Of a DNA stretch of 8,957 bases, positions 1-5,663 are shown piece after piece. The DNA is from Actinomycetota bacterium. GTDB taxonomy: Bacteria > Actinomycetota > Thermoleophilia > Gaiellales > Gaiellaceae. The stretch lies in assembly GCA_005885085.1 (NCBI GenBank), contig VAXY01000072.1, positions 15,323-24,279 on the forward strand, given 5' to 3'. Each line of letters opens with the position of its first letter. The stretch's first letter is position 1. The notes below the pieces were generated by a model. That model was not told the origin of the DNA. It ran no database searches and saw nothing but the letters and a program-made list of their open reading frames with translations. The translations under genes and the position numbers were made by a program.

Positions 1-1545
1 GGCGAGCACCATCGAGTGAATGACCACGTCGCTAAAGGGGATGTCGCCCATCAGCTCGAGCCCGGCGAAGATCATCCGGTTTTCCCAGAGCCGGATGATC
101 TCGCGCGCGGTCGTGTTGAGGTCGCCGGGATAGAACGCGCGGAGGTCGGGCGTGTCGTCGGGCCAACCCAGAGTCGCAAAGGGCCACAGCGCGGAGGAAA
201 ACCAGGTGTCGAGCACCTCGTCGCTACGGCGGAGTTCGCTCGAACCGCACTCCGAGCACGCCGAGGGCTTCGTCTCGGCAACCGTCACGTGGCCGTCGGG
301 ACAGAACCACACCGGCAGCCGGTGGCCCCACCAGATCTGCCGGGAGATGTTCCAGTCGGGTGCCGTCTCGAGCGAGTTGACGGCGAAGCGGTGCTGCGAC
401 TCCGGGTGGTAACGGACGCGGCGCTCGTTCAACGCTTCGATGGCCGGGGCCGCCAGCTCGTCCATGCGACACCACCATTGCAGGGAGATGAGGGGCTCGA
501 TGCGTGATCCGCAGCGCTCGCAGACCGCGATCGAGTGTCGGTATGGCTCCTCGGCTTCGACCAGCCCGCGCTTCCGAGCCCACTCGACGACACGCTTGCC
601 GGCCTCCTCCTGCGTCAGCCCCGCGAGATCGCCTGCGGCCTCGTTCATCCGCCCGTCCGGACCGATCACCATCGGCTCGGGCAGGCCGTGAGCGCGCCCG
701 ATCTCGAAGTCCGTGGGGTCGTGCCCCGGCGTCACCTTGAGCGCGCCCGTGCCGAACTCCAGCTCCACGCGCTCGTCCGCGATGATCGGCACGCCGCGCT
801 CGACGTACGGGACGACGACCTCCCTGCCGACGAGCTCGCGGTAGCGCTCGTCGTCCGGATGGACGGCGACCGCGACATCGGCGAGGATCGTCGCCGGGCG
901 AACCGTCGCGACGGCGATACCGCCGTCGCCGTCTGCGAACGGGTAGCGAATGGTCAGCAGCTTGTCGTCCGCCTCGACGTGGTCGAGCTCGAGATCGGAG
1001 AGGGAGCTCTGGTGGAACGGGCACCAGTTGATGATCCGGTTGTCGCGGTAGATCCAGCTACGCTCGTACAGGTGCACGAAGAAACGCATCACGGCGCGCG
1101 TGTAGTCGTCGTCGAGCGTGAAGCGCTCGCGCCGGTAGTCGAGTGACGCGCCGATCGCGCGGAACTGGTTCATGATCGTCCTGCCGTAGCGGCGCAGCCA
1201 GTCCCAGACGTACGCCTCGAACGCTTCGCGCCCGAGGTCCTGACGTGTTCGGCCCTCTCCCTCGAGCGCCTTCTCGACCGCGGCCTGGGTCGAGATCCCG
1301 GCGTGGTCGTACCCCGGCTGGAAGAGCGTGTTGTAGCCCTGCATCCGCTTCATCCGCACGAGTGCGTCGGCGAGCGCGAGCTGCAGCGCGTGGCCCATAT
1401 GCAGCCCCCCGGTCACGTTCGGGGGCGGATGGGCGATCACGAACGCTTCGCGCGAGGGGTCGGGGTCGGCCGCATAGTGGCCCTCCTCCTCCCAGATGCG
1501 CTGCCAGCGCTCTTCGACGCCGGCCGGTTTGTAAAGAGGTTCCAT
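1..1545 (-). CDS. valS: Valyl-tRNA synthetase, N-terminal 515 residues (gene continues past the window edge)
   Basis: Cytoplasmic class I aminoacyl-tRNA synthetase that charges tRNA-Val with valine. The frame opens at an ATG (MEPLYKPAGVEERW) and stays open to base 1. Visible signatures are the HIGH-type ATP-binding motif HMGH at residues 49-52 inside PPPNVTGGLHMGHAL; INWCP followed by SDLELDHVE; and the CP1 editing domain with TVRPATILADVAVAVHPDD and GTGALKVTPGHDPTDFEIG. The block NISRQIWWGHRLPVWFC and the tail VLDTWFSSALWPFATLGWP follow. Two CxxC pairs (CERC and CSEC) could bind zinc. The last visible residues, PFSDVVIHSMVLA, are those that normally precede KMSKS, so the second ATP motif, anticodon-binding domain and C-terminal coiled coil lie outside. 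The family is usually about 850-900 aa. The Shine-Dalgarno is weak (AGGA about 11 bases upstream). No T-box leader fits in the 75-base gap upstream. Identification is firm. Confidence 0.97.
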   Translation of the reverse strand, partial: MEPLYKPAGVEERWQRIWEEEGHYAADPDPSREAFVIAHPPPNVTGGLHMGHALQLALADALVRMKRMQGYNTLFQPGYDHAGISTQAAVEKALEGEGRTRQDLGREAFEAYVWDWLRRYGRTIMNQFRAIGASLDYRRERFTLDDDYTRAVMRFFVHLYERSWIYRDNRIINWCPFHQSSLSDLELDHVEADDKLLTIRYPFADGDGGIAVATVRPATILADVAVAVHPDDERYRELVGREVVVPYVERGVPIIADERVELEFGTGALKVTPGHDPTDFEIGRAHGLPEPMVIGPDGRMNEAAGDLAGLTQEEAGKRVVEWARKRGLVEAEEPYRHSIAVCERCGSRIEPLISLQWWCRMDELAAPAIEALNERRVRYHPESQHRFAVNSLETAPDWNISRQIWWGHRLPVWFCPDGHVTVAETKPSACSECGSSELRRSDEVLDTWFSSALWPFATLGWPDDTPDLRAFYPGDLNTTAREIIRLWENRMIFAGLELMGDIPFSDVVIHSMVLA

Positions 1546-1565
1546 CTCGCGCGCGATCCTAGCCT

Positions 1566-1578
1566 CGCCTCGGAGGCG
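1566..1578 (-). terminator. Small GC hairpin between the DUF916 gene and valS
   Basis: On the minus strand CGCCT and AGGCG pair around a CCG loop, about 45 bases after the stop of the DUF916 gene and about 20 bases before the valS start. No U-tract follows. It could be a weak terminator for the surface cassette or simply chance in GC-rich DNA. The whole 75-base gap (1546-1620) holds nothing else convincing. A CATAGT at 1608-1613 resembles a -10 box but has no credible -35 partner. Confidence 0.2.
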
Positions 1579-1620
1579 GCTCAGGGGACCGGTGAGATCA
1601 CGCAGCGACTATGCGCAGAA

Positions 1621-2655
1621 CTATGCCTGAGGCGAACGCGCCGTGCCACCCCGGCGAGTCCGGACTGCCAGGGCGACGCCGGCCAGACCGGTGAGAAGAC
1701 CGGCAGCTGCGACAACCCAAGGGAGGCCGCCCCTGCCGCCGGTGCCGCCGTCCTGGGAGGCGACCGGGGCCGGCGCCGCCGACGTATAGGTCTGCGTTCT
1801 CGTGTCCTGCACGCGCAGCGCTCGCGCCGCGTACGCGACGACACCCTGGCCGTAGTCGAGCCTCACGTCGGCCCGGTAGTCCCCCGGCCGCAGCGCGCGG
1901 CTCAAGATCACCGGGTAGCCGATGGCGGTCTGGGGGACGAGACTGTCCAGGACGCGGCGCTGGTCGACCAGCGTCCGGCCGTGGCGGTCGATGATCCGGA
2001 ACCGTAGCCGCGGCTTCACCAGCACGTTCCCGGCATTCCGCAGTCCGACCTCGACGGCCGGGTAACCGGCCTCCGTCCCCGCTTTCACTCCCTGCACGAG
2101 CACGCGCTCGATGCGCCGGCCGGGCAGCTTTACCTCGACCGCGACGATCGTCAGGTGTCGCAAACGAATCTGGAAGGAGCCGCCGCGCTTTCCAACCTTC
2201 GTCGTCGCGCCGGTCTGCAGAGCGAGGTTCTGGGCGACGATGCCGCCGACGTGCTCACCGGCGCGCGCCCCGCGCGGGACGAGCACGGAGAAGGGGATGA
2301 CCCGGCTCTCGTGCGGACCGAGCGTGATCCGCCGCTCGGAGAGGACAACCCAGCCTCCGACGTCTCGCCGCTTCGCGGAGCCCGACCTGTAGACCGCGCC
2401 GCTCGTCCGCCCGGTCGTCGCGTCGACCGCATACAGAAGGGCCGTCCCGGGCACGGTGCCCACGTTCGTCACTCGCACCTCGGTACGAATCGTCGCGCCC
2501 CGCTGCGAATCGAAGATGTAGTAGGACTGCGTCGCGGGCACGTCGGGATCGAACGTGACCGGCCGCAAGGCGAACGAGGCCTCGGCGGCAAGCGCCGCGG
2601 GCACGACCGCCAGCCCGACGACCAGCGCGCACAGAATGAGCAGGAGGCGGGTCAC
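1621..2655 (-). CDS. DUF916/DUF3324-type membrane-anchored surface protein (WxL-interacting-protein family)
   Basis: Predicted secreted protein of 344 aa tethered by a C-terminal membrane helix. Residues 1-24 form a signal peptide (VTRLLLILCALVVGL, then AALA). Residues about 27-145 match the DUF916 pattern: F-x-x-RPV, an Ig-like strand with VRVTNVGTVPG, then DVGGWVVLSERRITLGPHE and VPRGARAGEHVGGIVAQ. Residues about 165-285 resemble the DUF3324 host-binding domain (LRNAGNVLVKPRLRFRI, then RALRPGDYRADVRLDYG). A Gly-rich linker (301-310), a transmembrane segment at 312-331 and a basic tail RTRRGG follow; there is no LPxTG motif. In Firmicutes the family binds peptidoglycan and partners WxL proteins. 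The GTG start is chosen because the frame upstream codes for nothing signal-like and because GTGA overlaps the stop of the preceding gene, indicating translational coupling. The function as presenter of the two neighbours is inferred. Confidence 0.85.
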   Translation of the reverse strand: MTRLLLILCALVVGLAVVPAALAAEASFALRPVTFDPDVPATQSYYIFDSQRGATIRTEVRVTNVGTVPGTALLYAVDATTGRTSGAVYRSGSAKRRDVGGWVVLSERRITLGPHESRVIPFSVLVPRGARAGEHVGGIVAQNLALQTGATTKVGKRGGSFQIRLRHLTIVAVEVKLPGRRIERVLVQGVKAGTEAGYPAVEVGLRNAGNVLVKPRLRFRIIDRHGRTLVDQRRVLDSLVPQTAIGYPVILSRALRPGDYRADVRLDYGQGVVAYAARALRVQDTRTQTYTSAAPAPVASQDGGTGGRGGLPWVVAAAGLLTGLAGVALAVRTRRGGTARSPQA

Positions 2656-3161
2656 GGCCCGGCCGCCAGGGTCAGCGTCAGTGTCGTGCTGTACGACGCC
2701 GCATAGGCGTTCGCCGGAACGGCGACGCGAATCGTCGGTGTCACCGTGAACGTTCCGATGCCGGTGCTCGACGCGGCGTTGAAGAACTTCACCGCGGCCG
2801 GGGGACCGGAGCCCGCGGGAAGGGCAAACGGATACGTGATGCTGTTGGCCGGATTGGTCACGCAGGTGCTCGCGCAGGAGAAGGCCACCGCGATCATCGT
2901 CGACGACGACGTCGCGAGCGTCCGGCCCCGGCCGGAGAACTGCGTCGACGTGATGGCCGCGTTCCAGCCGGTGAGAGACACGCCGATTGCCGAGTTGTCG
3001 ATTGTGAGGGGGACGGTGTAGCTCGCCGTTTGATTCGCGCCGTTCAGCCCGAGAGAGAAGCTGGGCGCGGCCGTGCTCGTGAGCGTGAACGCGGCCGACG
3101 CGCTCGGGACGACGCAGAGCGCGGCCGACGCGCCGAGCGCCAGGACGCGCCGAGCCCGCAT
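2652..3161 (-). CDS. Secreted WxL-like small surface protein, second paralogue (169 aa)
   Basis: Small exported beta-rich protein of unknown exact role. Residues 1-24 are a signal peptide (MRARRVLALGASAALC, cleavage near SASA-AF). The mature part is Thr/Ser/Ala/Val-rich with alternating beta-strand patterning. It aligns along its length with the upstream gene: AAPSFSLGLNG, TGWNAAITSTQF, a cysteine pair (C96, C100) followed by TNPANSITYP, AVKFFNAA, TFTVTPTIRV and a terminal SYSTTLTLTLAAGP. The first WxL signature is degenerate (W66-N67-A68), and the C-terminal motif lacks the usual Trp. Its stop overlaps the GTG start of the DUF916 gene by four bases. An 87-base gap separates it from its paralogue, too short for much besides a leader. 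An imperfect hairpin at 3179-3196 sits in that leader, and no clear Shine-Dalgarno is visible. WxL assignment is inference from context plus motif. Confidence 0.8.
   Translation of the reverse strand: MRARRVLALGASAALCVVPSASAAFTLTSTAAPSFSLGLNGANQTASYTVPLTIDNSAIGVSLTGWNAAITSTQFSGRGRTLATSSSTMIAVAFSCASTCVTNPANSITYPFALPAGSGPPAAVKFFNAASSTGIGTFTVTPTIRVAVPANAYAASYSTTLTLTLAAGP
2773..2795. repeat. 23-base exact repeat shared with 3370-3392 (paralogue copy 2)
   Basis: The 23 bases here are identical to those at 3370-3392. On the minus strand they encode AVKFFNAA, the most conserved block of the two WxL-like proteins. The identity reflects gene duplication plus selection on this peptide, and possibly gene conversion. 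Confidence 0.8.
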
Positions 3162-3248
3162 CCGGCACAGCTCAGGCCGACCGGCCGCGGCTGGTCGCTC
3201 CCGGGGCGGGACGGTGGGCGGCGAAGACGGGCGGCACGTCCGGTGAGC

Positions 3249-3803
3249 CTACGGACCGCTGACGACGGCAAGCGTGACGGTGCTCGTGTACGTGCCTGCA
3301 TAGGCATTGGCCAGGATCGTCACACGGACGGTCGGCGTGACGGTGAAATCTCCCATTCCCGAGTCGGCCGCGGCGTTGAAGAACTTCACCGCCGTCGGGG
3401 CGGACCCTCCGGCCGGCACACCGAGCGGATAGGACACGGAGTTGGTCGGGTTCGTGCACGTACCCTGCGCACAGCTTGCCGTGATGGCGGTGATGGCCGA
3501 TGTGTTCGTCGGCAGGGTATGGGGCGACCCGCCGCCGGTTGAAAAGGACGTTGAGGTGACGGTGAGGTTCCAGCCCGTGCCGGACCCTGTCTCGTCGTTC
3601 GCGCTCAGCCCCATCGTGTAGGTCGGCGTCTGGTCGGTGCCGTTGAGCGTCGCGGAGACGCTCGGTGCTGCGGAAGAGCTCAAGCTCAGGCTGCCGGCGC
3701 TCACCGTCGCCGTCGCCGTGACGTTCGCGGCGTTTCCGGCGCCGGCGGTGAGTAGGGCGCTCACGGCGGCGACAACGAGGAGGGAGTGCGTGCGGCGGAA
3801 CAT
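3249..3803 (-). CDS. Secreted WxL-like small surface protein, first paralogue (184 aa)
   Basis: First gene of the surface cassette. Residues 1-26 are a signal peptide (MFRRTHSLLVVAAVSALL, cleavage near GNA-AN). The mature protein is Thr/Ser-rich and predicted to be all-beta. TGWNLTVTSTSF carries a true W-x-L (W78-N79-L80) like the first WxL signature. The C-terminus TYTSTVTLAVVSGP occupies the place of the Firmicutes Y-x-x-TLTWTL motif but has no Trp. Other landmarks are C111 and C116 followed by TNPTNSVSYP, then AVKFFNAA and DFTVTPTVRV. It lacks a membrane anchor or sorting motif, so retention would depend on a partner such as the DUF916 protein two genes downstream. The ATG is supported by AGGGG six bases upstream. 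In WxL families this domain binds the cell wall non-covalently. The present protein is a divergent relative, and assignment rests on motif plus neighbourhood. Confidence 0.82.
   Translation of the reverse strand: MFRRTHSLLVVAAVSALLTAGAGNAANVTATATVSAGSLSLSSSAAPSVSATLNGTDQTPTYTMGLSANDETGSGTGWNLTVTSTSFSTGGGSPHTLPTNTSAITAITASCAQGTCTNPTNSVSYPLGVPAGGSAPTAVKFFNAAADSGMGDFTVTPTVRVTILANAYAGTYTSTVTLAVVSGP
3370..3392. repeat. 23-base exact repeat shared with 2773-2795 (paralogue copy 1)
   Basis: Partner of the copy 597 bases away. It lies in the matching position of the first WxL-like gene and encodes the same AVKFFNAA block on the minus strand. Confidence 0.8.
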
Positions 3804-3809
3804 CGGAGA

Positions 3810-3814
3810 CCCCT
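3810..3814 (-). promoter_or_regulatory. Shine-Dalgarno of the first WxL-like gene
   Basis: AGGGG on the minus strand, six bases before the ATG at 3803. It fixes the start of the cassette's first gene and is the clearest ribosome-binding site of the three cassette genes. Confidence 0.6.
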
Positions 3815-3869
3815 GACTGTCGGAAGAAGGGATGTGCTCATTCGTTGCAGTCGGCTCGAATCCCTCCCC

Positions 3870-3893
3870 AGTTGTCCCCCTGGTGGGGGAACT
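3870..3893 (-). terminator. C5/G5 hairpin between the GGT-family gene and the WxL-like cassette
   Basis: On the minus strand AGTT-CCCCC, loop ACCA, then GGGGG, a two-base bulge (AC) and AACT give a nine-pair stem. It lies 26 bases after the stop of the GGT-family gene and 66 bases before the WxL-like start. It is well placed to terminate the upstream unit, but no U-tract follows on the minus strand. On the plus strand TTTT comes just after. It could instead be an operator or a leader structure for the cassette. Confidence 0.45.
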
Positions 3894-3895
3894 TT

Positions 3896-3901
3896 TGTCA
3901 A
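3896..3901 (-). promoter_or_regulatory. Consensus-like -35 hexamer upstream of the surface cassette
   Basis: TTGACA on the minus strand, about 95 bases before the WxL-like start and immediately upstream of the C5/G5 hairpin. The matching -10 position (about 3873-3878, GGACAA) is poor, so this is a partial promoter match. If real, the hairpin would overlap the spacer and could be a repressor site. Confidence 0.3.
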
Positions 3902-3918
3902 CCTCGAGAGCCGGGCGT

Positions 3919-5634
3919 CTAGCGACCGACCGCGTAGCCCTGCATCCCGCGGGGGTTCGCCGCCGCCTTCAGCAACCCGTCTTCGCGCGCAACGGCGCTG
4001 ACGCGGCCGAGCGCCCAGTCCGCCGCCACCTCGACGTCATGGCCGCGCTCCCGCAGGTCCCGGATCACGTCGTCTCCAAACCGCGCCTCGACCTCGATCC
4101 GCAGCGGCTTGCTCTGCCGCGGATAGAAGGAGCTCGGGAAATGGTTCGTGTCGAAGTTCGGCGCGTCGATCGCCTCCTGCAGGTTCAGCCCGCGATCGAC
4201 GTGCTGGAGGAAGACGTTGAGGGACCACTGGTCCTGCTGGTCGCCGCCGGGCGTGCCGAAGGCGAGGTAGGGGTCGCCGCCGCGGAACGCGAGCGACGGC
4301 GACAGCGTCGTGCGTGGCCGCTTGCCGGGCTCGAGCGAATTCGGCAGGCCGTCCTCGAGCCAGAACATCTGCGCCCGTGTCCCGAGTGGAAAGCCGAGCT
4401 CGGGCACGACGGGCGAGCTCCAGAGCCAGCCGCCGGACGGCGTTGCCGAGACGAGATTTCCCCAACGGTCGGCGACGTCGACGTGACAGGTGTCGCCCGC
4501 ACGCGTCGGCTCGCCGACACCGGCCGTCGCGGCAGCCGTCACGGGTGAGGGCGGCAGCCGCGCGCCGTCGCCGCCGGGGCGGAGGTCCGCTGATGCCGTA
4601 TCCGTGAGGAGCCCACGGCGCTCGCGTGCGTACTGCTTGCTCAGCAGCAGCTCGAGCGGGACATCCGCGAAGTCGGGATCGCCGTACCAGGCTTCGCGGT
4701 CCGCGAACGCGAGCTTCGCGCACTCGACCACCGTGTGCACGAGCTCCGCCGGCGCGGCCGCGCCGAGGTCGAAGCCTTCGAGCAGCGCGAGCTGTTGCAG
4801 GAACACCGGGCCCTGTCCCCACGGGCCCGTCTTGAACACCGTGTAGCCGCGGTAGTCGAGCGAAAGCGGCTGCTCGAGCGTCGCGGCCCAGCCGGCCATG
4901 TCGTCGCCGGTCAGGAACCCGTCCTGCGCTCGCACGAAACCGTCGACCGCAGCCGCGACGAAGCCCGCGTACCACGCGTCCCGTGCGCGCGCGATCTCCC
5001 GCTCGCGTGTGCCGCCGGCCGCCTCCTCGAGGAGGCGCCGGTACGTCGCCGCGACGCCGGGACTCCGAAAGAGCATGCCCGGCTCCGGCGCCGGGAGGAA
5101 GACCTCGGCGGAGCTCGGCCACTCGCTCCGGAACACCTCCTCGACCTGCGGATGATCCGCGTGATCGACGGGACGACGGGGAAGCCCGGGGAAGCCGTCC
5201 TCGGCGAAGCCGATCGCGAACTCCAGCACATCAGCTAGCCGCCAGGTTCCGAAGCGCTCGAGCAGCAAGAGCCAGCCGCCGAACGCCCCCGGGACGACGG
5301 CCGGCAGGACGCCGGTACCAGGAATCAGCGCGACCCCGCGATCCCGGAACGCGTCGATCGTCGCTGCCCGCGGCGCGGTTCCCTGGCCGCAGAGCACGAC
5401 GACCTCGTCGCACTTCGCGTCGTAGAGGATCACGGGCAGGTCGCCGCCGGGCCCGTTCAGGTGCGGCTCGACGACCTGCAGCGCGAAGCCGGCCGCGACG
5501 GCCGCATCGAATGCGTTCCCGCCGCGCTCGAGCACCGCCATGCCGGCGGCCGACGCCAACCAGTGTGTCGACGCGACCATTCCGAAGGTGCCGCGCAGCT
5601 CTGGGCGCGTGGTGAACTCGACCACCGGCCGCAT
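3919..5634 (-). CDS. Gamma-glutamyltransferase-family Ntn-hydrolase, probably not a true GGT
   Basis: A 571-aa N-terminal-nucleophile hydrolase expected to self-cleave before T382 (GDTCHVDVADRWGNLVSA) into a large subunit (1-381) and a 190-residue small subunit whose new N-terminal Thr is the nucleophile. Family landmarks are MVASTHWLASAAGMAVLERGG at 19-39, EPHLNGPGGD at 56-65, PGKRPRTTLSPSLAF at 436-450 and FGTPGGDQQDQW at 459-470. Residues that hold the gamma-glutamyl group in E. coli GGT look absent: the RE-x-AP arginine is replaced by GQGTAP (83-88), the MDDF aspartate by MFWL (423-426), and the Ser pair by T442-T443. This recalls oxamate amidohydrolase/acylase-like branches. No signal peptide is seen, so it is probably cytoplasmic. 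The ATG lacks a clear Shine-Dalgarno and sits five bases after a hairpin, 29 bases downstream of the FAD oxidase stop. The superfamily call is firm; the substrate is unknown. Confidence 0.9.
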   Translation of the reverse strand: MRPVVEFTTRPELRGTFGMVASTHWLASAAGMAVLERGGNAFDAAVAAGFALQVVEPHLNGPGGDLPVILYDAKCDEVVVLCGQGTAPRAATIDAFRDRGVALIPGTGVLPAVVPGAFGGWLLLLERFGTWRLADVLEFAIGFAEDGFPGLPRRPVDHADHPQVEEVFRSEWPSSAEVFLPAPEPGMLFRSPGVAATYRRLLEEAAGGTREREIARARDAWYAGFVAAAVDGFVRAQDGFLTGDDMAGWAATLEQPLSLDYRGYTVFKTGPWGQGPVFLQQLALLEGFDLGAAAPAELVHTVVECAKLAFADREAWYGDPDFADVPLELLLSKQYARERRGLLTDTASADLRPGGDGARLPPSPVTAAATAGVGEPTRAGDTCHVDVADRWGNLVSATPSGGWLWSSPVVPELGFPLGTRAQMFWLEDGLPNSLEPGKRPRTTLSPSLAFRGGDPYLAFGTPGGDQQDQWSLNVFLQHVDRGLNLQEAIDAPNFDTNHFPSSFYPRQSKPLRIEVEARFGDDVIRDLRERGHDVEVAADWALGRVSAVAREDGLLKAAANPRGMQGYAVGR

Positions 5635-5639
5635 CCTAG

Positions 5640-5659
5640 GGGCGCCGACGAGGGCGCCC
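5640..5659 (-). promoter_or_regulatory. GC-only hairpin filling the FAD-oxidase/GGT junction
   Basis: A perfect seven-pair stem (GGGCGCC with GGCGCCC) and a six-base loop lie wholly inside the 29-base gap between the two genes, ending five bases before the ATG of the GGT-family gene. The position would mask the ribosome-binding region. It could limit translation of the second gene, require coupling with the first, or mark an mRNA processing or termination point. No U-tract follows. Confidence 0.45.
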
Positions 5660-5663
5660 TCGC

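Noticed and set aside
535..1146. A 203-codon plus-strand frame antisense to valS.
   Set aside because: valS is unambiguous on the minus strand; this frame has no recognisable motif.
1608..1626. Two ACTATGC copies 12 bases apart at the end of the DUF916 gene.
   Set aside because: Only seven bases long, one copy includes the stop codon, and no promoter or array context supports a function.
1621..3168. A 515-codon open frame running through both the DUF916 gene and the second WxL-like gene region.
   Set aside because: Upstream of 2655 the translation is Arg-rich, low-complexity sequence, and the 169-aa gene with a signal peptide occupies another frame. The real gene starts at the GTG at 2655.
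3179..3196. An imperfect hairpin in the leader of the second WxL-like gene.
   Set aside because: Seven pairs with one mismatch and a CGCG loop is common by chance in DNA this GC-rich.
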